Source: CBDAPX01 sp965198725 (GTDB lineage: Bacteria > Pseudomonadota > Alphaproteobacteria > Rhodobacterales > Rhodobacteraceae). Taken from it: 64,000 nucleotides of DNA. The translations under genes and the position numbers were made by a program. Below the pieces are notes generated by a model. The model was given only the letters and a program-made list of their open reading frames with translations. It made no database searches and was not told where the DNA came from. Shown here piece by piece: positions 7,997 through 15,634 of this stretch; the stretch's first letter is position 1; each line of letters begins with the position of its first letter. The stretch lies in NCBI GenBank assembly GCA_965198725.1, contig CBDAPX010000001.1, positions 1,116,001-1,180,000 of the forward strand. Reading direction: 5' to 3'.

Positions 7997-8844
7997 GCCC
8001 CGCTCGTCGTCGTGCCTGTATTGATCGCGTTCGTGCTGAGCTGAACATCTCGGAGCGTCGGGCATGCCGGGTTCTAAGACAACATCGATCCACACAGCGC
8101 AAAGTACCTGCGGGTCGCCCGGATGAAGAACGTTTAGTGGCTGATATGATCGAACTGACCCGGCAGTATGGCCGCTACGGCTATCGTAGGATCGCGGCAC
8201 TACTGAGAGACGCTGGCTGGCATGTGAATGACAAGCGTGTCGAAAGACTTTGGCGACGAGAGGGGCTGAAAGTGCCAATGAAACAACCGAAGAAAGGGCG
8301 GCTTTGGCTGAATGATGGATCATGTGTCAGGCTTCGGCCAGAGCGCCGCGATCATGTCTGGTCTTACGACTTTGTCCACTGCCGCACCGACGATGGTAAA
8401 GCTTTCCGCACACTCAACATCATCGACGAGTACAGTCGGGAATGCTTGGCCATACGCGTGGATCGCAAGCTCAACTCAGGCAATGTGATCGATGTGCTGA
8501 GCGACCTGTTCATCCTGCGCGGCATCCCATCGTTCATTCGCTCCGACAACGGCCCGGAGTTCGTTGCCCAAGCTGTCCAGGACTGGATCAAGGCTGTCGG
8601 CGCGAAGACGGCTTACATCGAACCTGGGTCACCTTGGGAGAACGGATACTGCGAAAGCTTCAACGCCCGTTTCCGCGATGAGTTCTTGAACGGCGAAATC
8701 TTCTATAGCCTGCGCGAAGCACAAATCCTGATTGAGGAATGGAGAAAGCACTACAACACGAAACGACCACACAGTGCATTGGGCTACCGCCCACCGGCTC
8801 CCGAAACCATCGTCCAGATGGACCAAAGGTCGATCATGCACTAA
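7996..8844 (+). CDS. IS3-family transposase OrfB (DDE integrase)
   Basis: The catalytic half of the transposase, made as OrfAB by -1 frameshift. It has no clear start of its own: the frame opens at the OrfA stop with SPARRRACIDRVRAE, and an internal GTG at 8137 would lose the N-terminal helices. The integrase catalytic core (rve) has its triad in WSYDF, the aspartate of RSDNGPEF and the glutamate of NGYCESFN, followed by the HYNTKRPHSALGYRPP tail of the IS407 group. No internal stop is seen, so the gene looks functional. It ends 10 bases before the right inverted repeat. Confidence 0.9.
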   Translation, partial: SPARRRACIDRVRAELNISERRACRVLRQHRSTQRKVPAGRPDEERLVADMIELTRQYGRYGYRRIAALLRDAGWHVNDKRVERLWRREGLKVPMKQPKKGRLWLNDGSCVRLRPERRDHVWSYDFVHCRTDDGKAFRTLNIIDEYSRECLAIRVDRKLNSGNVIDVLSDLFILRGIPSFIRSDNGPEFVAQAVQDWIKAVGAKTAYIEPGSPWENGYCESFNARFRDEFLNGEIFYSLREAQILIEEWRKHYNTKRPHSALGYRPPAPETIVQMDQRSIMH

Positions 8845-8854
8845 CAATCAAATT

Positions 8855-8871
8855 GGACCACTCAGGTGGGG
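8855..8871 (-). repeat. IS right terminal inverted repeat
   Basis: The complement of the left repeat with three mismatches. It marks the right edge of the IS and the start of the truncated gene beyond it. Confidence 0.75.
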
Positions 8872-9239
8872 CTGATCACAACTACGTCACTGTCGATGGT
8901 AAATGCGTTGTTTAGATCGAGCGAATTCAACTCCCAGCCCACGACGTAACCGCCGTCGGATAAGGCCGCAATATCCGGGTCCGTCAACGAGTCTAGCCCC
9001 GTAGAACTCGTCAGTTCCGTTACAACAATGCGATCCCCAACAAGTGCGCCGGCGGCCGTTAGACTTTGTGAATATATTGTGTTTTTTATATCGCCTTCCG
9101 CAGTTTGCGTCGCTTGGGAGTAAACCGCAACAAAGCTGCCGTCCGCCAATTTGGCGATGTGTGGCTGTATGCCGCCAATCACTTCGCCAGGGATAATGGG
9201 AGAGTTAAGCTTGGAACTTGTCGTTGGTGCAGTAATCAT
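8872..9239 (-). pseudogene. Repeat-type secreted protein, truncated by IS
   Basis: The N-terminal ~120 residues of a larger protein cut by the IS; reading then enters the IS and stops at 8862. The start is ATG 9239, with AGGA 8 bases upstream. The sequence shows two units of the pattern P-x-IA-x-L-(A/S)DG-x-(F/Y)V-(A/V)-x-(Y/W) (IQPHIAKLADGSFVAVYSQ and PDIAALSDGGYVVGWELN). These repeats are common at the start of large RTX/haemolysin-type calcium-binding proteins of Rhodobacteraceae. The missing 3' part is not on the other side of the IS, so sequence was lost or moved after insertion. Confidence 0.7.
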
Positions 9240-9377
9240 TTGGTTTTCCTTGTAAATTTTATAAAAAAGTGTCGAAATCGGTTTCAGTGTTACCGTCAAT
9301 AGATTGAAACCATACTGCTAAAGACTTAGGCGGCAACGGCTTTCTTTGACATGGAAAACCGAAGTTTTGCCAACGGG

Positions 9378-11066
9378 TCAAAAAAGCTGCAAATCCTTTG
9401 CGCCGCTCTGAATTTCAGCCAAATCGGGCATATTCTGGATCGCGGCCGCGATCGGAACGCCGCCGGGCAGAGGCACGGTTGGCTGTTGCATCGCCCCGGC
9501 CATGCCAAAGGCCGGTTTTTCCAGCTCTCCCCGAATATCACGCAGCAGCGTTTTGTGATCGGGCATTGCTTTGAGAACATGAGCCAAATCCGCCTTGGCG
9601 GCTTTCATCCCCTGGAACCAGATCGGTTTTTTCAACGGTCTAAGCCGGTCGCGGATACCGGGGCCATAGCCGGTGTCGTAAACCTGTTTGCCCAACAACA
9701 CGGTTTGGAACACGCGCGCATTGAACAGCGTGGCAAATTCAATGTCGTGCTCTAATGGCAAGCGGTGCTGCCACAGTTCAAGATTTTCGGCCAAGCTGTC
9801 GGGCAGTTTCATCTCGGTGCGCGCGTCGATCCAATACTGGTCATCCGTCCGGTTACCCAAACGGTAATGCAAACAGATGAAGTCCAGAACCTCATCATAA
9901 AGCTTGTTGACCTGACGGTTGTACCTGTTGCGCAGCGCGGGTTCGATATCGCGCGTTGGCAGATGTTCGGCGAACCAGCGAACTGCGTGATCCACCATGT
10001 GGATGGCCGTGCTTTCCAGAGGTTCGATGAACCCGCCGGCCAGACCAATCGCCACACAGTTTTTTACCCAGGCATTGCGCACCCGCCCGATGCGCATCGG
10101 AATGATGCGCGGCGTCGCGCCTTTACCGCTGTCGCCCAGCCATTCAAGGTATTCATCCGCTGCCTGATCATCGGTGCGGTGCGCCGAAGAAAACACGTAT
10201 CCGGTGCCAACACGGTTGTAGAGCGGCACGCGCCATGTCCAGCCCGCGCCGAGCGCCGTGGACCGCGTAAGGCTTTCGATTTTCTCTGGGTTCGGATGCT
10301 CGATCTGCAACGCCATGGCCCGGTCGTTCGGCAGGTACTCAGAGTAATCCTTGAACGGCTCTCCCAAGGCTTTGTTGATGATCAGTCCCCGGAAACCGGT
10401 GCAATCGATCACCATTTCGATGTCGTGACGGCCTGTGCGTTCCAACATCAGGTGGCTGACATTGCCTTGTTCGTTCAGCTCAACCGACGTCACCTCGTCG
10501 CGGATATGCTCGACCCCGCGTTTGGTGCAAACTTTGGTCAGCATGCCAGCAAACTTCACCGCATCAAGGTGATAGGCATAGCCAAACCGCTGTTCGAATT
10601 CCGGTTGGCCCAGTTCCCGCGCGCCTTTGCACAGGCGGCCCAGATCGTCATGGGGCGAGATCGATTGTGTAAAGTCCCGATCCCCATTGCCGAACCGCAG
10701 AAAGTACTCGGCGGCTTCCAAACCATAAAGCATATGGCCATGGGCAAACGGGTTCACATAATCGATGCGGTTGCCCTTGGCGTCTTTGTTCCAGTTGCAG
10801 AACTTAACGCCCAGTTTGAAAGACGCGTTGGTTTCGCGAAAGAAATCCCGCTCGGAAATACCGGCCTCTCGGATCGTGCGCGGCATACGCGGTACCGTGG
10901 CTTCGCCGACGCCGACGGTGGCGATGTTGGGGCTTTCGATCAGGCAGATATGCGGTCTGTCTTTGGGGGACGACGTGCGTCCCAACACCATGTCCAGGAT
11001 TAAGGCGGTCATCCAGCCTGCCGTGCCGCCGCCGACTATGGTGATTTTGCGCAATCTGTTGTTCAT
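9378..11066 (-). CDS. Flavin-dependent tryptophan halogenase family protein
   Basis: A 562-residue FADH2-dependent halogenase, which with a flavin reductase partner would chlorinate or brominate an indole or similar aromatic. It has the FAD-binding GGGTAG (12-17), the catalytic lysine region NASFK (K84, equivalent to PrnA K79), the WxWxIP halogenase signature as WTWRVP (276-281), and EPLES with the catalytic glutamate near 351. ATG 11066 was chosen: it has a GGGAGAGG ribosome site and starts just before the FAD strand; a frame 34 codons longer lacks support. No flavin reductase or biosynthetic cluster lies nearby, so it is an orphan. The substrate is unknown, and free tryptophan is not assured. 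Confidence 0.92.
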   Translation of the reverse strand: MNNRLRKITIVGGGTAGWMTALILDMVLGRTSSPKDRPHICLIESPNIATVGVGEATVPRMPRTIREAGISERDFFRETNASFKLGVKFCNWNKDAKGNRIDYVNPFAHGHMLYGLEAAEYFLRFGNGDRDFTQSISPHDDLGRLCKGARELGQPEFEQRFGYAYHLDAVKFAGMLTKVCTKRGVEHIRDEVTSVELNEQGNVSHLMLERTGRHDIEMVIDCTGFRGLIINKALGEPFKDYSEYLPNDRAMALQIEHPNPEKIESLTRSTALGAGWTWRVPLYNRVGTGYVFSSAHRTDDQAADEYLEWLGDSGKGATPRIIPMRIGRVRNAWVKNCVAIGLAGGFIEPLESTAIHMVDHAVRWFAEHLPTRDIEPALRNRYNRQVNKLYDEVLDFICLHYRLGNRTDDQYWIDARTEMKLPDSLAENLELWQHRLPLEHDIEFATLFNARVFQTVLLGKQVYDTGYGPGIRDRLRPLKKPIWFQGMKAAKADLAHVLKAMPDHKTLLRDIRGELEKPAFGMAGAMQQPTVPLPGGVPIAAAIQNMPDLAEIQSGAKDLQLF

Positions 11067-11335
11067 TGTCCCTCTCCCTGCCTTTTTCGGTAGGCTTAAA
11101 TTCTGTATAGCACCATTCTTGGTTGCATCTAGGGCCAAAGATGCTGTGGTTTCCGTTCCCATGACCACAAGTTATGCGATGCGTTGGCCTGTTTTGGCGT
11201 ATTTCCACCGTCCTCTTAACAGCTTGCATTTCAAGCGAAACGATATGGCGCTCAAAGCGCGTATCAAGCTGTGGTTTTGCGTCGCAGTGTTCTGGGTTAA
11301 GAAATGTCAGGGATCCAAACGAGCAGGAGCGTGTA

Positions 11336-12205
11336 ATGACCAAAGAACACTGTGTCTTGTCTTCAGGCCAACTGACCGTTGCGGTTGCTGCGCTGGGCGC
11401 GGAAATGCAGTTCTTGCGCACCGCGGATGGTCAGGATTTGTTGTGGCACGGTGATCCTGAATTCTGGTCGGGGCGTGCGCCGATTCTGTTTCCAATCGTG
11501 GGCCGCGCGGTCGACGATATGGTGTGCTCTGGCGGCGTCGATGCAGAGATGAAACAACATGGCTTTGCCCGGCGGCAGGACTTCGTTCTGGACATGGTCA
11601 GCGAGACGTCATGTCGCCATGTTTTGACGCCATCAGAGGCAACCCGCGCGGTGTATCCGTTTTCGTTTCAGTTGTCCGTCACGCACGCCCTGACGGCCAA
11701 TACTCTGTCCGTGATGGCAGAGGTCAAAAATGACGATGACCGCGATCTGCCCTTTGGCTTTGGGTTTCATCCCGCTTTTTCCTGGCCGCTTCCCGGCGCG
11801 TCCGCCCCGCATTTGGTGCAGTTGCAGGATGGAGGCTCGCCGAAAAGGCGGCCGTTGCGATCCGACGGGTTGTTAGAGCCGGCATTGGTTGACGGTCCGT
11901 TCGACGACGGGACACTGGAAATCACCGACGATTTGTTTGCGGATGGCGCGCTTGTGTTTCCGGGGGCCAACGGATCTTTGCGATATGGTCCGGTGGATGG
12001 CCCGCATCTTGAATTCACGTTTGAAAACCTGCCGGATCTGGCTTTGTGGCGGCCCCTTGGTGCGCCGTTCCTCTGTGTGGAGCCTTGGCATGGAACGGCG
12101 TCACATGTCGGCGATGGTCCGGACATCGCCAGCCGTCCGAACAGCGTCTTGCTGGCCCCCGGTGCCACAGCTCGATTTGGCTACACCGTCGCCGTTCAAA
12201 TCTAA
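11336..12205 (+). CDS. Aldose 1-epimerase family protein
   Basis: A 289-residue galactose-mutarotase-like protein that would interconvert sugar anomers. Family marks are ILFPIVGR (near 50), the substrate histidine region KQHGFARRQDF, and GFGFHPAFSWPLPG with the conserved histidine. The C-terminus has LCVEPWHGTA with the catalytic glutamate. The pattern fits the LACX/YihR-like branch. ATG 11336 has AGGAG 9 bases upstream; the open frame reaches further back but without a ribosome site. The 269-base gap from the divergent halogenase holds short inverted repeats near 11221-11270 but no clear gene. Confidence 0.85.
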   Translation: MTKEHCVLSSGQLTVAVAALGAEMQFLRTADGQDLLWHGDPEFWSGRAPILFPIVGRAVDDMVCSGGVDAEMKQHGFARRQDFVLDMVSETSCRHVLTPSEATRAVYPFSFQLSVTHALTANTLSVMAEVKNDDDRDLPFGFGFHPAFSWPLPGASAPHLVQLQDGGSPKRRPLRSDGLLEPALVDGPFDDGTLEITDDLFADGALVFPGANGSLRYGPVDGPHLEFTFENLPDLALWRPLGAPFLCVEPWHGTASHVGDGPDIASRPNSVLLAPGATARFGYTVAVQI

Positions 12206-12226
12206 AAGCGATGATGGGTGCCCGCA

Positions 12227-12850
12227 CTAGGGCCCCAGAACCCGCTCTGACATATCATCCAGCAAATTGTTCAATTCGAACTCGCCGCCAAGCGATGTCA
12301 GCTTTGGGTCAGCCAGCAAAAAGCTGAGCCCGTGCACAAAGCCCCACAGCATGAAACCGCGCTTGCGCACCTCTGGCGTAATTTCAGATTCGCCAAGGCA
12401 TTTCGCGACCTCGTGCAGCACGATTGTAAATGTGCCTTCGCCCGCCTCTTGCAGTTTGGGGTCATCCAGCCGGTCGGTGAAGCCGCCAAATTTCAACCGA
12501 AACACGCCCGGTTCGTTCAGCGCGAAATTCACGTATTCGCGCCCAAGCGCGGTGATCCGGGCAGGTGTTCCGGGCGGAATGCCATCCAGAGACGAAATCA
12601 TGTTTTCCCGGTGCCGCACCATGCCTTCCATAACCATTGCGATGATCATTTCTGACTTATCTTTGAAGTGCTTATAGGGCGCGGCCGTTGACACGCCGGC
12701 CAGCCGGCAAGCGTCGGAAACGGAAAAGCCATCCGGTCCCTTTTCTTCGACCAGCTGCCGTGTTGCCTCGATCAGCCCGGCGCGAAGATCGCCATGGTGA
12801 TAGCCCGATTTCCTCAGTGTCGCCGTGTTCGTCTTTTTTGCGTTTGCCAT
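12227..12850 (-). CDS. TetR family transcriptional regulator
   Basis: A 207-residue repressor-type regulator. The N-terminal helix-turn-helix is at about 10-60: YHHGDLRAGLIEATRQLVEE, then FSVSDACRLAGVSTAAPYKHF. The ligand-binding C-terminal half is typical of TetR_C domains. ATG 12850 was chosen because it starts shortly before the conserved first helix. It is divergent from the RND operon with 90 bases between starts, and the two overlapping palindromes there are probably its operator. The expected role is repression of the efflux genes, relieved by a substrate. The gene ends with a TAG stop. Confidence 0.92.
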   Translation of the reverse strand: MANAKKTNTATLRKSGYHHGDLRAGLIEATRQLVEEKGPDGFSVSDACRLAGVSTAAPYKHFKDKSEMIIAMVMEGMVRHRENMISSLDGIPPGTPARITALGREYVNFALNEPGVFRLKFGGFTDRLDDPKLQEAGEGTFTIVLHEVAKCLGESEITPEVRKRGFMLWGFVHGLSFLLADPKLTSLGGEFELNNLLDDMSERVLGP

Positions 12851-12879
12851 GATCTGATTTGTTTCAGAAGCCGTAAGAC

Positions 12880-12923
12880 TTGTCAAAGTGAGAACTTCTA
12901 ACATATAAGTTAGGACGCCTAAC
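12880..12923 (+). promoter_or_regulatory. RND operon promoter with overlapping TetR-type operators
   Basis: A -35-like TTGTCA (12880-12885) and a -10-like TATAAG (12904-12909) are 18 bases apart. Two palindromes overlap the -10: CTAAC-N6-GTTAG (12898-12913) and GTTAGG-ACG-CCTAAC (12909-12923), sharing the central GTTAG. Position, symmetry and the divergent TetR gene point to an autoregulated operator. Confidence 0.7.
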
Positions 12924-12940
12924 ATTGCGAGGAATGTCCA

Positions 12941-14095
12941 ATGAACGCAATTAACGATACGCAGAATTCGAAACCGGGTCTCTTACGGCGGGCCACGCGG
13001 TTTGTGGTGCGCGTCACCGTCACGCTCGGCGTTGCAGCAGCCGCGGTTTTCGCTATTCAGATGGGCAGCGAAGAGTTGACGCGCCGCGCAGATGCCGCCC
13101 CGTCGCCCGACGCAGCCCCTTTGATCCCGGTCGAAACGGCCCCCATCACAATCGTGCCGGGCTACGAAGTCACGCGGTCTTTTCTGGGGCAGGTGGAACC
13201 ACAACGGACCGCCGCAGTGTCGTTTGAGCTAAGCGGTCGTTTGAATGACATTCTGGTCGACGAGGGCGAAACCGTCACAGAAGGTCAACACATCGCCACT
13301 CTGGACACCCGTTTGTTGGATGCTGAAAAAACGCGGCTCGACGCAACGCAGGCGGCATTGGAAGCGCAATTGCGCTTTTCCCGGCAAACCGTCGGGCGCT
13401 TGTCGCAACTGAGCGACCGTGGGTTCGCCAGTCAAGCCGCTTTGGACGAGGCGCTCTCAAGAACGGATGAACTGGTATCGCGGATCGCAGAAGTTTCAGC
13501 TGCACTGCTGACCAACGAAATCCAGGCCGAGAAATCGCGTGTTTTTGCCCCCTTTGCGGGTCTGGTTACAGAACGTTTTGTCGACGGCGGGGAAAGCGTG
13601 TCTCCGGGTCAGTCGCTCATCGAAGTTGTTGAAAACGGTCGGCCCCATTTGCGCGTCGGCGTGCCATTGGACATCGCGCAGCAGCGTCTTAACGATGTGC
13701 GGGTCGAGATTGGGGGCACGGATTATACGGCTGGTTTGATCGCCTTGCTGCCGGACGTTGATCCCGTGACCCGCACGCGTACCGCCTTGTTCGAGGTGAA
13801 CACAGATGCCGACCTGACATTTGGCCAAACAGCACGATTGATGCTGACGGACATCGAAGAAACCCCGGGCCTTTGGGTGCCTGTCACGACGCTTCGCGAA
13901 GGGTTGCGCGGCCAATGGACCCTCTTTGCCGTGGATGATCAGAATACGGTTCGGGCTTTGACAGTGCAGGTCATGCATGCGGATGGGGATCAGGTTTTTG
14001 TACGCGGAGCCTTTCCCGAAGATGTCGCGCTGATCACCTCTGGTCCGCAACGGGTCACTGTCGGTCAGGCCGTTGATCCACAACCGGCCTCTTGA
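12941..14095 (+). CDS. RND efflux periplasmic adaptor subunit
   Basis: A 384-residue HlyD/AcrA-type membrane fusion protein linking an inner-membrane RND pump to an outer-membrane channel. It has an N-terminal membrane anchor (about 18-42). The lipoyl-like half FELSGRLNDILVDEGETVTEGQ and its partner KSRVFAPFAGLVTERFVDGGESV flank a helical hairpin, and beta-barrel and membrane-proximal domains follow. The start has GCGAGGAAT just upstream. It is the first gene of the TetR-controlled operon, 9 bases before the pump gene. No outer-membrane factor is in the window. Confidence 0.93.
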   Translation: MNAINDTQNSKPGLLRRATRFVVRVTVTLGVAAAAVFAIQMGSEELTRRADAAPSPDAAPLIPVETAPITIVPGYEVTRSFLGQVEPQRTAAVSFELSGRLNDILVDEGETVTEGQHIATLDTRLLDAEKTRLDATQAALEAQLRFSRQTVGRLSQLSDRGFASQAALDEALSRTDELVSRIAEVSAALLTNEIQAEKSRVFAPFAGLVTERFVDGGESVSPGQSLIEVVENGRPHLRVGVPLDIAQQRLNDVRVEIGGTDYTAGLIALLPDVDPVTRTRTALFEVNTDADLTFGQTARLMLTDIEETPGLWVPVTTLREGLRGQWTLFAVDDQNTVRALTVQVMHADGDQVFVRGAFPEDVALITSGPQRVTVGQAVDPQPAS

Positions 14096-14104
14096 TCCGA
14101 GGAT

Positions 14105-15631
14105 ATGCACATGGAAACGCTCACCTTCCGTCAGCCCCGCCTTGTTGCCCTGATCATTCTGGTTCTGGTTTCTGCCGGGTTGTCTTCGTTCCTGTCGCTG
14201 GGGCGGCAGGAAGATCCGACAATCACCAACCTCTTTGCCTCTGTCACAACACAGTTTCCCGGGGCTGACCCGGAACGTGTCGAGTCCCTGGTGACAGCCG
14301 AAATCGAAGAGGAACTGCGCAAGATTGCCGAAATCGATCAGATTTCCTCGGTCTCGCGGACGGGTGTTTCCGTGGTGTCGATCGATCTGATCGAAACGCT
14401 GGATGATGCAACGATCGAGCAGGTCTGGGCAGAGGCCCGAGACGCGGTCGAAGATGCCCGCCGGTCCTTTCCGGCGGGCGTCTTGGCACCCGATTTCGAC
14501 GCCGAAGGTATTTCCGTTTATTCGGGCATCATTTCCATTACATCCTCGTCCGCGGATATGCCGCTGACCCTGATGGCGCGCCATGCCGAAGCGCTGGGCG
14601 ACCGTTTGCGGTCGATCCCCGGGACACGCGCTGTCGACTATTTTGGTTTGCCGGAAGAAGAGGTTCTGGTGCGGGTCGATCCAGATCGGGCGGCGGCGCT
14701 GGGATTAACGGCTCAGGAAATCTCGGCCCGCGTTGCTGAAGCGGATGGCAAGGTACAGGCTGGTCGCCTTCAAGGGGATGTGGACCTCACCATTGGTGTC
14801 AGCGGCGAGATTGAATCGCTTGACCGGCTGCGTCAGGTGGTGCTGCGCGAAGGGGCTGATGGCGCCTCTGTACGGCTGGCAGACATCGCAACATTGACCC
14901 GTGGGCCCAAGACCCCGTCGGACGAGCTGGCCTTTGCCAATGGTAAACCGGCCATTCTGATCGGCACGCTAGCACAGGAAGGTCAGCAGATTGATCGCTG
15001 GATGGGGTTTGTCCGGGAAGAGCTTGCAGCCGGCGCAGACGCCGTGCCGCTTGGCATCGAAGAAACACTACTCTTTGATCAAAGCACGTACACGTTGGAT
15101 CGGTTGGCCGAAGTGGCCACCAACATGGCCATCGGTGTTGGACTGGTCGTGGCGGTTTTGCTGCTGACACTTGGCGTGCGCGCGGCGCTGATCGTGGCCG
15201 CTGTTCTGCCCGTGGTGTCCTTGGCCACGTTGGCCACGATGAACATGATCGGATTGCCCATCCACCAGATGTCTGTGACCGGCCTGATCGTGGCTTTGGG
15301 CCTTTTGGTGGATGCCGCGATTGTCATGGCCGACGAAGTGCGCAAACGGCTCAAGGCCGGTATGGCGCGCGAGGTTGCCGTGGGCGACGCCGTGAAACGG
15401 CTGGCGGCACCGCTTTTGGCGTCAACCATAACGACGGCGCTGGCCTTTACCCCGATGATCCTTTTGCCCGGGCCCGCAGGCGATTTTGTCGGCTCTATCG
15501 CGATTGCCGTGGTGTTGATGCTGTTCTGGTCGCTTTTGGTGGCGCTGACTGTGACACCGGCCATTGCGGGATGGGTTCTGCCTTCTGCCGATCAGCGCGG
15601 GATATTCGCGACAGGCATACAGATCGGTTAG
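14105..15631 (+). CDS. RND efflux permease, N-terminal half (ends at in-frame TAG)
   Basis: 508 residues forming the first half of an AcrB-type inner-membrane efflux pump: TM1 (about 15-30), the first large periplasmic loop, then TM2-TM6 with the family segment GLIVALGLLVDAAIVMADEV holding the acidic residues of the proton relay. The frame ends at TAG 15629-15631 (SADQRGIFATGIQIG-stop). It continues in the same frame as the C-terminal half; together they make 1047 residues, the normal RND size. The break falls in the cytoplasmic linker between the two halves, so a two-piece pump is conceivable. The start is ATG 14105, after GAGGAT; a second ATG lies two codons on. Confidence 0.88.
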   Translation: MHMETLTFRQPRLVALIILVLVSAGLSSFLSLGRQEDPTITNLFASVTTQFPGADPERVESLVTAEIEEELRKIAEIDQISSVSRTGVSVVSIDLIETLDDATIEQVWAEARDAVEDARRSFPAGVLAPDFDAEGISVYSGIISITSSSADMPLTLMARHAEALGDRLRSIPGTRAVDYFGLPEEEVLVRVDPDRAAALGLTAQEISARVAEADGKVQAGRLQGDVDLTIGVSGEIESLDRLRQVVLREGADGASVRLADIATLTRGPKTPSDELAFANGKPAILIGTLAQEGQQIDRWMGFVREELAAGADAVPLGIEETLLFDQSTYTLDRLAEVATNMAIGVGLVVAVLLLTLGVRAALIVAAVLPVVSLATLATMNMIGLPIHQMSVTGLIVALGLLVDAAIVMADEVRKRLKAGMAREVAVGDAVKRLAAPLLASTITTALAFTPMILLPGPAGDFVGSIAIAVVLMLFWSLLVALTVTPAIAGWVLPSADQRGIFATGIQIG

Positions 15632-15634
15632 CTG

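Larger units (their letters stand above)
7670..8871 (+). mobile_element. IS3-family (IS407-like) insertion sequence
   Basis: An element of about 1.2 kb with imperfect 17-base terminal inverted repeats (7670-7686 and 8855-8871; 14 of 17 match). It carries OrfA and OrfB in the IS3 arrangement with a -1 frameshift signal between them. Both reading frames and the DDE residues are intact, so it could be active. Borders are by inspection; the true tips could be the inner TG...CA (7676 and 8864). No 3-5 base direct repeat flanks either choice. The flanks belong to two different truncated genes. Confidence 0.85.

Noticed and set aside
9765..11003. A 412-codon open frame on the plus strand
   Set aside because: It is antisense to the halogenase, whose motifs are complete. 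The frame has Arg/His/Gln-rich composition typical of a shadow frame in GC-rich DNA.
11221..11270. Short inverted repeats between the halogenase and aldose-epimerase genes
   Set aside because: Arms are only 5-6 bases (for example GCGCT-CAA-AGCGC) and no regulator or promoter fits them; too weak to list as an operator.
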